From positions 186,001 through 250,000 of the forward strand of contig JAKLMB010000035.1 in the NCBI GenBank assembly GCA_022813625.1: DNA of 64,000 nucleotides, written 5' to 3'. The notes under the pieces were generated by a model, which was given only the letters and a program-made list of their open reading frames with translations, was not told the origin of the DNA and made no database searches. Below are positions 33,188-45,032 of this stretch, piece after piece. The translations under genes and the position numbers were made by a program. This stretch comes from Aaosphaeria pasadenensis (Eukaryota; Ascomycota; Dothideomycetes; Pleosporales). Each line of letters begins with the position of its first letter. Within the stretch, counting starts at the first letter, position 1.

Positions 33188-36100
33188 GGGAGCGATGGCA
33201 TCGTTTTTGGGATCCGGGTGCAAAGTAAATACCACTTGTTATGATAGCTATGAAAATATTAATTATCTCCTTTCAAGAATGAATTGGAGTTCGGTTTTTC
33301 AGACTACATGTATGCTCCACTGAGCGCATTCTGATCCCGAGCCTTTTCTTACCCAAAGTACTCGTGTATTCTAGAAGTGTGAACGATGCGATTCATTTCG
33401 AACTTGCAGGGAACATGTAAGGCCCTATCACCAAGATGGCAGCCAGAAGCAGCCTAGGTATGAAAAGATCTTACCACCACGCTAAAACATGGCGTCCAAT
33501 GGCCGTTTGAAAGCGAAAAACATGGCTGAAGAGAAAAATCTTATCAGATCACATTGTCACAGATTTCAGGACTCAGGAGGACCCCTCTGGCGGGGTTGAG
33601 GAGATTTGCCTGTGTGGCTGAACATGCTAAGGGTCTAGCCTATGCGCGGTACGGTCACTACGGTTCATTACAAGTACAACTATCTTTCTAGCGTTTCGAA
33701 CAAGCTCAGCCAAGGGAAATCTTGTGTTGGATCTCTGTGCTTGTAAAGTTTTCTTTCTCCACAACGGAGCATGGGGTGCGCATGGGAGGTCCTCATTCGT
33801 TACCCATTGCGTTTCTTTGTGAGGAACACCAAGGACGTAGACAAAAAAGGATGGAAGTTATCGCAAGCAATGGGATTCCCTTTTCGCTACATCCGTTTCC
33901 CGTTCATTCTTATTACTCGAACAACCGAACGAACGAAAAGTTTGTTGAATAAATGGTTGGCCTTGCGATCGCTCGTTTCCACATACCCGTTTCGCATCCC
34001 ACTGCGTTCGCTTATATTTTTGCATCAGTCCACCCGCTTGGGACGCCACATCGTATGTATGGTCACCACCACGCTATCGAGCGCCTCGGTCGGCGTGACA
34101 ATCGGCGTCTCTCGCTGATCGCCGTTCACAATCATCCAGCGGGCAAATCGACGAGCTGGATAGGCGAGGAGGTGCATTGTCAGGCATCGTTGCCGCGACA
34201 GATAAGATGCGCGATTGATGATGGGAAGTGGTGGAGTTATCATATCAGATGATCGAAGATTATCAAAAGATGCCTTATTGAGGTGGCAAGTTTTATCTAC
34301 TCGGTACTTTTCCATCTACGAGGTATTCAATGGAAGCCGAGGCAGCCGTTGCAATAGAACGCTTTCGCACGAGCTGCCTTTTCTTGGGCTAATCATCCCG
34401 CTCGTCTGTTTGGCTAAATAAATCGGCCGTATTCGCAAAGACGGTGGGGAGGTGATAAACATGCAGCAAAAGCAAAATGTCGCACATGCAATTACTTCGA
34501 TGGACCATTTTTTGCATCTGCAGCCAAAGTCAAGAAGGGTGGCAAACTCTTATGTTCTTTCCAAGACATCTTTGTCGGTTCAAAGACATCACACTGATCC
34601 CATGATCAGTCGTTGCTCAAGCTCTACTAGGAAGGCTGTTTCCCTCCTGACATCATGCTCAGCCGAATAGTGTGTGCATTCGCCAAATGGGAAGCCAGAA
34701 TTACCTCCAAGAACGTCGCAGACAATCTGCATCCATTGCCCTGTTTTCGCTCCTCATCCCTCGTCTGCCGTAACGGTCACAGCCAGTGCGAAACCGCAAA
34801 GCGCATAGCAAAATCATTGCAGACAAGTCCAGATTCTCCTATATGCTAGCTCACCTTGAACATGTTCTGGTTATGCGTTTGCTAAACAACCAATTCGCTG
34901 TTTGCATGTGGGGCCGCGTTCTCCTCACATCATGTAGGACTTCCGAGAACTTGGACTTGGAACCAGATTGCTTCTCTGAAAATAGAGCGAATTGACGAAA
35001 GGTATTACACACTACCAGAGAATAATTTCCCGGATTGGATAATTCAGTGTCTGTTGCTGCTTCGCTAGTTGCCTGAGTAGTAATGACCGGAAATCTATTC
35101 GTTACTAAATATGCAGACCCCCATCAATGTTTAAGCAACAGGCCATCGCCGATTGACAAGCACACTTGATTCAACCGTGGTAGACGTAGTTCTGTCGGAT
35201 TAATTGTAAATCCAGACCATGATGCCATGATGCACATCTGTAGACGCCGGCAAAGCACGCCTCCGTAGTCGCAATCTTGACGTGCAATCGGCAATGGGCT
35301 TCAGTATCTCAAGGTGATGCGCGCATAAGCTTTCCTTTATCTTAAAATTAAACTTCTGTAGTTCGATGTAACTTGGCCGAAATGTTATGTAGGAAGGTTT
35401 CAGCTTATTGGTCCACGTTGTCCACGACGGGAAACTCATGAAGACTTTCTTTATCTACACGGCAAGGTGCATCTCCCACGACAAGGTGTTGCGTCATTTG
35501 AGAAACTTTTGCATGGAACCTCAAAGACATGGGTGAGAACCCCATGCCCGTGTTGCACGGTCGCTGACAAACATAAGGAGCTTCATAGCGTAGGAATCTG
35601 CCTTGAATTGACTCCATGTTTCGTCCTTTTCAAGTCCAATTGCTATATACGCGCACTGTTGTCGCAAAATCTCATGACATGTCCTTATACCAATCACAAC
35701 TTGTTCATTACGTGTAGCCAAAGGTTGACTGCATTATGCTCTGTGCGGAGACGGATCGCTGGACAATATGTGACGATCACCCAACCCTGGCCAAAGTTCA
35801 CTGCTAACAACATCCATTTAGACAGGCGGATTGACGATCTCCCCACTTAGAGGCAACTCATCTTTGCCTCGATATTCCTTACATGCAAAAAGGCTGCGAA
35901 CAACACGGCTCGATCGATTTCGGAACGGATCGCGAATAACGCGGAGATCTACTCCTTCTTCGACCAAATGCAACTATCCTCCGAGCAATGTCTCCTAAAG
36001 GCTGCTCATCATATATATCCACCAGTAACTGATATCAAGCCCGAGAATATACGGGCGTCGTCTCTTGATCCAATCAGATACACATTACGATCCAAAAGGC

Positions 36101-39100
36101 ACGAACGACCAATCGGATATATACCATCCAAACTATTGACTATATAAACACTTGTCCATAATCCCGTTCATCGAGCTCGTATCTACCTCGACGCATACGT
36201 TCGGAGCGCACTGGTCCTGGATTGAGGCAGTTGCATTGCGGCGCCCGACGAAATCCCAGACTCTCAGTGGACTAGGGATGGAAGATATGCTGTGGAGAAG
36301 AAACCCTTGGGGGTGCATGTGGTGTTTCTTTCGCCAAGTCTCAACATGGATCATGTTGTGCTGCCGCACATTACAATGTTAGGTTCATAGGCTGGGGGGT
36401 GAAAAGGACAGGATCAAAAGACCTGACAATGCCCATCCATTAGTAGGGGCCTGAAGCACGATTATAGTGATCGAAAACCGATAAATACTATCGCGGCCAA
36501 AGACACGTATAAATATAAGTGGTGGAACGTCTTACTGAGGTATGTACTGACTCCCGCACTGTTCCTCTGATACATACCCATTGCCCATTCTCATCTTCAG
36601 CGCCTGCAACATTGTTTGGATTCTAAAACTGTACAGGTCTTGAACACAATAATGGCCTAGAAGAAGGAATCCCAAATGTCCGCGTATGGCATTTTCCTGC
36701 GAAGATCAACGCCAACTCCATTGAGCCACCCGTAGAACTCGTCATACCGAGATTCGAGGCATGACAGAACTATCCCGCGCCTCTCCAACGGCGGTCTCCC
36801 GGTACTCTCAGAAACTTCCCGACAGTGTTCAACCCCATGGATCCATGATGACTCGTTTCAAGGTCTGCCTGTCTGACCTTCGAGCATATTACGGAATCGG
36901 CGAGCACTCGGAGGACCCACTGGCACAGCTCGATTGCAGTGCGATAAGCATATATACCACGAAAGTCATAAACCGATTGTGACAGGTGATAGGGAAGGGT
37001 AGCGCGTAATCCCCCTGACCGATCCGAATATTCCAGGGAGGGACACCAGAATGCAATGGAGAGTGCGAGACGACCGTATACCCCAACGCACTATATAAAA
37101 GACTCAAGAACGACAACCAACGCAACCAAATAGGCACCGAGGAGACCCTGACGACGACGACATCCGTTGCTGAGAGTGGAACCGTTGGAATCCTTCAGGT
37201 GGATTCACCCGCTGAGGGGGAGATGAAGTAACACATTATTCTCACAGGCTTGTCCACCTTTCATCTCAGGAGCTGTCTGGATTGGCCAACTGTCATAGGC
37301 CTGCGCTTCGGATGCCCACTCGTTCATGAACAAACCGAGAACCAAGGGGAAAGTCTCGATTCAGATCTCCCGCTGCGAGGAATTGTTGAAGGTAGACAGC
37401 TTGTTGGAGTAGGTTGAGCACAAGAGACGACCGAAAAGTCGGTTTTTGCGTTCTGTTTTGCTGGCAGGACGGCATCCTGGCACCCCCGAGTCGGAAGACT
37501 GACTCGAAGAAACCCAAGTTATATGAGCGGGACGATCAGGAAGGATAGGATTTCTGAACCCGAAGATATATACTGCGGCTCCATGAAGAGGCTGATCCGG
37601 ATGTCAGAGCCCGAAGGTATATATTGGATTTGGGTGAAGACGCCTCTCATTTCTGCTCTACCTTGGGTAGTCGTGGCGAAGATGGTGATCGACCGCGACG
37701 AATCGACATCACAATCCCTACAACGTCCTTGACTTTTAAAATGAAAAGCACTTGTCCATGGCCCCCGAAGCGTTTCGGGCGTCATCCAACGGCCCCACGA
37801 GGAGCATTGACGATGGCCGTTGGGTATCGATTACACCTTTCCGCCGGATTCTAGATTGCGCATGCGGTGTCGCCCACTTTAGAGGGATCTATATACAACA
37901 TTACCATGAGGGGTTTTGCTTGCTATGGAGGAGTCTATACACAACACTATTCTGAGACGACCCCCTCCGCTGCGCCCCACAGCCCAGTGAAACAAGGTGC
38001 GCAAGGCCAAGTCGACAAGATATCTAAAGGTCTCCCTTGCCAAAAAGTCACCAACATCATGATATTAGCAATTAACTCCAGCATCAATCCTCGAAGGTGG
38101 TCGCCACGCTACCTTCATTATAACCACCATAAGCCGTATCCAGTTATACAAAGCCACCAACTCGCATGTGGTCGAAACAGCGACATTTTCCGGGCAGTCG
38201 AAACCATCAATTTATGATAGGAATCATTTCGTGAAGTCTTCAACCATATGTCTCGTGGCCTAGACGAGTTTCGCTGTGCAATTTGTTCAGCAGATCGACA
38301 AGGAGAGTTGAGAAGGATGAAAAGTACGAAAGCAGTTGATATAAGAAACACGGAGAGGGAAAAAGGCGCATGAGGGGAAATCAAAGCAGTCATTGGAATC
38401 AGGACCGTCTTCACGGAGATAGCGATGAACCAGCAATGGACAAGCTAGGAAAGGACTGCTTAGGACTCATCCATCAGCACAATACTTTTCAAAGATATCC
38501 TATTGTACAAATACGCAACACTCATTATAGCTAGATCGATGACGACAGCAGTGTCAGAGGCTTGAGGCGTCGCTCAGATGTTCACAGTATAGTCATTCTG
38601 AGATGCAGTAATCAAGCTCCACACGCGTGATATCCCGCATGCCTAATGTGATCATCCCGAGCGACACCTTTTGCCCATTTCTGATAATTATAGACAATGC
38701 TTTCGGATACTAGAGCCGCAAGTGGATAAACCTTCACGATGACACTAAGCTGAAGCTGCTGAGCGCGATGCTGTGAGATTCCCTCGTGGCGGGGAGCAAC
38801 ATCTGGCAGGTGAACAGTATGAGCTTACACCAAACGAGCATCTGCCTCGGAAACTTTCCGAATTCAAGCAAGCGATTACTCGCACTGCGAGCTGCCTTTG
38901 GTCGAGTGCGCGACTATTATGTGAGCAGGAGGCGCTGACAGACGACAAACGAAACAAACGCCCGCCTCGTCGCCTATACCTTCCCTGAACAAAACTTGAG
39001 CGTGTTTGTTGTCACCAAAGATGGCAGACCATCGATCTCGGTTTCAAGTACGGCCAGCGTCTGGCGCATGGTGAGGCTGTAGAATGTTGCGTGTTGCGCC

Positions 39101-40844
39101 GAGACGTTAGGCCCTGTGTTGGCGGCGCCAGGCGAGGAGTAGGCCAACGTTTTGGGGGCCATCTTTTCAGTCGCATCCAGAGGAAGAATCCGAAATTCCA
39201 AATTCAAACGGTGGGGGATCGATGCTAAAGTTAAATCCTTTTACCTTCATTTTCTACGGGTAGGTGAGTATTTGACATCAGTAGCCGCCCGTCTAGTCGT
39301 AAGATGAATCAGAATCGGGCGAAAAGTATGCGAGAGCATTTTGTGTTCGCAGGGCCATTTCCATCCATACCTGCACCCTAAAGTGATCAGTGCATATAGT
39401 TTTGGGGGCATTTGCAGATTTCGAAACGCATCTGGCAAGGTATGGGGGCCGAGCATGCAGCCGTAGACAACCTCACGCACCCCATCTGCATCTTAGAATA
39501 TGACGTCCAATCTGATCGACAATGCCACGCGACGGTTACGTAGGCAATAGCTGCGTAGACAATGCAGCACGCGGCTAGAAACCGAAGGGTGGGAGTAAGA
39601 GGGAGGGGACTCAGAGGAGATATGGAGGGTGGCGGTGCAGCTCTCCTGAACAAGGCGATACGGGAAATTTCTGAACCATTGAATCCTTTCAGATCAACCT
39701 TTCCTCGAAGAGCGCTACGCCCACCAAAAGGGGTATATTGCATATGCAGTCTGCGTTATTGGTTAATAGTGCGTGTACCCAACATATGTGCGGTGCGTGC
39801 TTGATGAAGTCCATTGAGGCGAACACCACCAACAGCCGTCATCGTCGTTGCCACCGCCAGAAATACCCCGAGTCGGAGATTGTCCCCTTGATGCTCTTCC
39901 TCTCGGCACAGAAACTCCTTGAATGGCGACTGCACAGTATTTCTTAGGCCCTGTGTCATGCAGAAAGTAGGCGGGCGTGTGAAGGAGTTTCGCGCGGGAC
40001 GGGAGCGAGGACATCGGACTGAGTTCGTTTCGTGACTTGACTGGACACCAGCTGTGGCTATTTTCGGGCGCTACCCCAAGTGCCCACGCTGAGAAGCTTG
40101 TCGCATGCAGTTGCCGTTGTAGTCGAGGGCTAATACTTGAACGTTGAAACAATGTTCGATGTGGGGATGTCGAAAGAATTTGATACATACGATTAACGAT
40201 CAAGTGGAATATGGGTGGATGGGAGTGAATGTTCAAGGCTTGATTGGTCCGTGCCATACCACCAAAAAAGGAGAAGCTCCACTGTTCAGCTCTCTTCTAC
40301 CCAACCTCATCGTCTCTTCTTCTTTTTCTATTGGAAGATCGGCCGAAACGAGAAACACAAGCTGTAGAAAAGTAACCATTCGACATCAACCCATGATTCT
40401 AATGATCGGACTTGTCGACATGGAACCTGAGAGAGGCGATCCATCCATCTGTCAGCGTTCACTAGCTACGATGTTCGCAGTTCGCAATGCTTACCTGACA
40501 GAGCTCCGGGATAGGAGGCGATGGAATGGTCCCCAGAAACGTCATGGCGCACTGCTCCGCCACAGTGAAGTGAGCCTCAAGAAGACGTTACGAGACATGG
40601 CTCTGACCGACTCCTCGGGCCTTCCCTTCAGCTAGTCGGTGCATGAATAAAAAGATCCTAAACTCGTCTTGGCCACTATTGAATGGCGATACATTTATCT
40701 ACTGTCGGCAAAACATACTATCATTTGTATCAGATGCCCCTCCACTCTTTGGTGTCGTCTTACTCCTTCGTTGTCACTCCTATCCGTCGTATATGTCTTT
40801 AATTGTCATTCATTTACTCCCTCTTCGTTTCTCCCTCTCCGTAC
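33188..40844. other. 7.7 kb gene-poor region
   Basis: Many short ORFs occur on both strands, but none has a recognisable domain, a believable intron pattern or a family motif; the longest (39763-40257 and 40144-40635) overlap on opposite strands. TATA-like boxes occur at about 36141 and 37086 without a following gene. A reverse ATCTGATAA site lies at 33541-33549. Small imperfect repeats are present (37548-37626). The stretch may be decayed transposon sequence or a long spacer between two gene groups. No terminal repeat or transposase fragment could be recognised by eye. Confidence 0.5.
37548..37626. repeat. Imperfect 28 bp direct repeat, period 51 bp
   Basis: The two units, 37548-37575 and 37599-37626, both run from GGAT to ATATA(C/T)TG and match at 23 of 28 positions. 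They lie in the gene-poor region and no larger repeat unit was recognised. Confidence 0.45.
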
Positions 40845-42724
40845 ATGGCTTTTTGGACTACAGTGATGGATTCTTCGAGGATTCGAGACGCATCCTCCGT
40901 CGGCCGCCGACTGGTGCCAGTTATGGTTGACCAAATTGCCAAAGAGGACCCCAGACGAAAGATCTTCTCTTTTCCCAAATCCGAGGATCTCAGGGATGGC
41001 TTTCAGGATTTAGACTTTCTAACAGTAGGGCGAATTTTGCTATTGCGGTATCCTTGTCTAGAAATCTAACACTGGCAGTTTGCGAACGCTGTTAACAAGA
41101 CTGCATTTTTTATTCAACGAGAGATCGGTCGAAGCTCGATGTTCGAGACTGTATTATATATGGGCGACCCTGATGTTCGCCATTTTATTGCACTGGTTGC
41201 GTTGTACGTCTATACTTCTAATCTCGCGAGCTCACCTATATGCATACTAACTGCTTCAAGAATGAAAACAGGACACAAGGTAAACTTTATGCCACCATGT
41301 TCTTAGAGGAATCAAAATGACTTGAAAGTACTCACAAAGTCTCAGGTTCTATTTAGTTCACACCATAATAGCATTGCTGGTCATGTCGACTTGATCAGAC
41401 GGACCGACTGCGCGATTCTCCTACACACCGCAGGGTTTTCTATCTCTCATATTGCAGAGAAATGCCGGATGGAAACCATCTGCATGCCGGAACTGGACTA
41501 TCTGCTGGACGATAGCCAGTCATGCGAACACTATCCTTATAATTTCACGTTCGAGGAGGCCAAAAATCACCCCTGTGTGGTGGTGCATACGTCCGGCTCG
41601 ACGGGCATGCCCAAACCTGTGGTATGGACACATCAGGCCCTTGTTCATTCCGATGTACACCACAAAGTGCCGCAGTTCGAAGGCAGACCGACAATCTACG
41701 GTGGAGTCTCGGATCAGGGATCGAGGACTTTCAGTGCGCTGCCAATGTCTCACGGTGCAGGCCTTCTAGGGGGAATGGTTCTTTCATTATTCAACAAGAC
41801 TACGGTCGTATTGGGGCCTTCAGGACCAGTCACTGCGGATACGGTCAGCGATATTATAGAGTATGGTCATATCGATTCGATGAAATGCGTCCCAGTAACC
41901 CTTGAAGATGTAGCTCAGAGACCCGATGTACTAGCGAAGCTTAAGGATTTGTATCACATCATCTATGTTGGAGGTATGCCACCTTTGGAAAGGTCTCTTC
42001 ATATCAGTTGCTGACACCTTTAGGGCAATTATCAAAACGAGCCGGTGACACCATCACCAACTATACCCATCTTTACTGTAGCATGGCGAGCACCGAGACA
42101 ACCACGATAATACAACACGCAACGGACCCCAACGACTGGAACTACATGATGTTCAACCCCGACTACAACGGCATCGAGATGCGACCTTTCGGACACTTGT
42201 ACGAGCTCGTCTTCGTTAGGAAACCCGAAATCGAAGAATTCCAAGGTATCTTCAAAACCTTCCCCAAGAAGAAAGAATACTCCATGTCGGATCTTTACTC
42301 CAAACACCCAACGAAACCGCACCACTGGAAATATGAAGGAAGGAAAGATGGCATGATCATATTCAAGAATGGTTGGAATTTCAACCCGCTGATCCACGAG
42401 CAACTTATCATGGCGCACACTGCCGTCGAACACTGTGTGCTCGTAGGAACGGGGCGCGATAAGCCGGCCGCCATTATTGAACTCAGCAAGGAGTACTATA
42501 CCGAGGACAAAGAGGCGTTGGAGGATTTGTTGGACGATATCTGGGAGAATGTGGAGCAGGCGAACGAGTTGGCGGACACAGCCGGGCAGCTCGAGCAGGA
42601 ATATGTGATATGGGCTAGGAACGATAAACCGTTCTTGATTGCTGGGAAGGGTACTGTGCAGCGGAAAGCTACGATCGAACTTTATGAACACGAGATGGAT
42701 GAATTATATAGGAGAAGAAGCTAG
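40845..42724 (+). CDS. Stand-alone NRPS-like adenylation protein
   Basis: Five exons, 40845-41024, 41079-41203, 41261-41279, 41346-41973 and 42024-42724, give 550 residues; the third exon is only 19 nt. The fold is that of adenylate-forming enzymes: VVVHTSGSTGMPKPVVWTH is the phosphate-binding A3 block, ALPMSHGAG follows, CSMASTETT stands where GxTE is usual (A5), GRKDGMIIFKNGWNFNP is the A7/A8 region and KGTVQRKAT carries the A10 lysine. This matches the A domain of fungal NRPS-like A-T-R/TE proteins, but the gene stops right after A10: no carrier (T), reductase or thioesterase domain is encoded before the next gene. It should activate a carboxylic acid as adenylate; the acceptor is unknown. 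It is convergent with the FAD monooxygenase at 42971. Confidence 0.88.
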
Positions 42725-42970
42725 TCGAGAGGGTTGCATACTTTGGCGTTGGGTTTACAACTGTTTGCGTGGCGTTAACATCCTAGAACGCGAGTGGGAT
42801 CATTGAAAAGGAGTTCTGATTTTGGAGCCTTAGCATTACTGTTCTGTTCAATGTAGATAACTTCACATATCCATATAGTGTTTAACCACAAAAAGTCACA
42901 CCATGTATCCTGTTAGAGTCGCCGGTTGAATGCAGCCTCGAAAATTCACCTTTCATATAGAATCTATATT

Positions 42971-44459
42971 CTAGCATAGTGGACTTATCTGGCCTATCTG
43001 GAACTCGTTATCTATAGTCTCTCTTATGTCTTTCCATCCTTTTTCCGCATCCTCCTCGGCGTCGAACGAGTACAACCAACGGTTCTGAAAGAGCATAATC
43101 AGAGCTAATCGACGCGAAGGGGCAAAATGTCACTTACCTTGATCTTAACATCCTCCGGGTCTATTTCTCTATCTTCATCCACACTCTTCAAAATACCATG
43201 CCATCGATCTCTCAAATCCTCTCCATTTAGTTGACTCAACCGTGTCCTTCCAAACCTCAGCTTTTCATAACACCTCGTCGCAACTCTGACCTCATCTCTC
43301 CCATTCACCAACCCTAATGCCGTCGCCAAAACCCCCGCGCTCTCAACAGCCTGACTTGCTCCTTGTGCCGAAGTAGGTAAGTGAGCATGGCAACTATCAC
43401 CCAGTAGTACAATTCTATGACTCCCCGCACTGACCCATGTACTCAAAGGCTCTCTATAACAAATCTTCCAATCTAAACACCTCTCCGTCTGCTCCACAAT
43501 CCTTCTAATATCGGGATCCAACGTCTTCACCAACCTCCTCACCTCCTCCATATCCCCCTCCTGAAACCAGCTCTCCGGCACATCCCCATCATCCTTATGC
43601 GTAATAATCCAATTAAACTCCTCCCCACCTCTCAGTGTATTCTGCACAAGATGCGTATCAGGCCCAATCCAAAAATTCACACAATCCTCCCCCATATACT
43701 TATTAATCCTCGCATCGCCCCTTTGCTCCGCCGTCGGCTTGAAGAAAGCACGAAAACACGCATACCCAGACGACACAGGATCGTCCCTCACCCCCAGCAC
43801 AAGCGGCCTCGCAAGACTCTTAATACCATCCGCCGCAACAATCACATCCGCCTTCAACCTCTCCCCCGACTTCAGGGTGATGATAGGTTGCGGATCGACG
43901 TCTTCGTACGCGACGACCTCGCTGCCCATGCGGATTGGGATTCCCCGCGCGCGCACCCAGGAAAGAAACACGTCGTGATAGTCGCCGCGGTGGCCGATGT
44001 AGCCCGCCATGTCCATGAGGGGTTGCACGGCAAGGACTTTCCCGTCGCGCCAGCGGCGGATCGTCATGCTGGGTGCTTGGTTGCCGATGCGTTGTATTTC
44101 AGAGACGGGGCAGCCCCATTTTTGGAGGAGCGTGAATGCGTTCTACATCGTGGCGGTTTCAGCGGATGTCTTCCATTGACTTTCTCGCCAGTCTTTGTGT
44201 TGCTCCTCGGGTAGATTGCATCGCAAGAAACATATCGCCCGGACTGCGCCAGCGGTATCGTCGCTCAACTTACCTCCCCAAGTCCTAGACTATCCCCCAA
44301 CCTCCCGAACTCTCTCACTTTGTCTAGGACGCAAAGGACCCTATGGCCATGATGGTGCAGCGCGATGGCGGCAGCACAGCCGCCCAGCCCGGCACCGATC
44401 ACAATGGCTTCTCGTATTTCCGCATCAGAATCCGAGCTCACAAACTTTAAACACGACAT
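42971..44459 (-). CDS. FAD-dependent monooxygenase, salicylate-hydroxylase-like
   Basis: Three exons, 44459-44274, 44142-43138 and 43084-42971, give 434 residues. The last intron (GTAAGT...TTTCAG) is needed: reading through it stops early at 43105, whereas the join continues to NRWLYSFDAEEDAEKGW, the family's usual tail. The FAD motif IGAGLGGCAAAIALHHHG lies at 21-38, a VVAADGIKS DG-motif follows, and the second FAD block LLGDSCHAHLPTSAQGAS sits near residue 290. Class A flavin monooxygenases of this type use NAD(P)H and oxygen to hydroxylate aromatic rings, often with decarboxylation in the salicylate group. Its neighbours, an acid-activating enzyme and a vanillyl-alcohol-oxidase-like enzyme, suggest work on a phenolic compound. 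The substrate is not known. Confidence 0.92.
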
Positions 44460-45032
44460 CTACGCGAGAGACAATAGAGGCACGAACCTGTGACGGGCGG
44501 ATCATGTGTAGATCGCAATGGTTCATATTGTGGCGTAGTCATTGCGGGCGTACGTGCTGAATCCGGGACCCGAGCACATGGGTGGGAATACGATGTATGT
44601 AAGTATGTGTGGTCCGGTGAAGGTGGGAAAGGATTGAGAGATAAGGACAGGCACGAAGTGAATGGGAGTGAAGTCAGCGTAAGCCTTGTGCCTCGATCGT
44701 GAAATCTGGACAAGGGATGCTCCGAGGTAAAGCGGCAAGTGGCGCGGAATTAGTTCCACAAGGCTGTATTTTGGTACTTAAGGTACTTATCCTGGCTCGG
44801 ATCTGGGGACAAGATGGGGGAAGATGGGAGGGGAGCGGGACCGGAGTATGGTGAATGCAGGGAGTGGATGTGGGGTTGAGGTGGAGGATCGGCATTTGTG
44901 TGTGAGCCTATTTGGTGGGGAAGTAAGGCTGTCACAAGGCACTGGAGAGGTGACTTAACCTCGTACAATGTAAAAGAGATACACGATTGAATATTCAGGT
45001 CAAGAAGGATTGAGAAAGCGGTGGATTCTAAA
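44460..45032. other. Intergenic, monooxygenase promoter side
   Basis: 573 bp between two minus-strand genes, holding the monooxygenase promoter and the oxidase 3' flank. Short ORFs here shadow each other on both strands and are not called. A G-rich segment lies at about 44810-44900. Confidence 0.5.

Noticed and set aside
36100..37110. TATA-like boxes considered as promoters of hidden genes
   Set aside because: No open reading frame or recognisable RNA gene follows them at a sensible distance.
39763..40635. Overlapping ORFs of about 163 codons on opposite strands in the gene-poor region
   Set aside because: Both start at TTG or lack a motif, and neither shows family features; no reason to prefer either.
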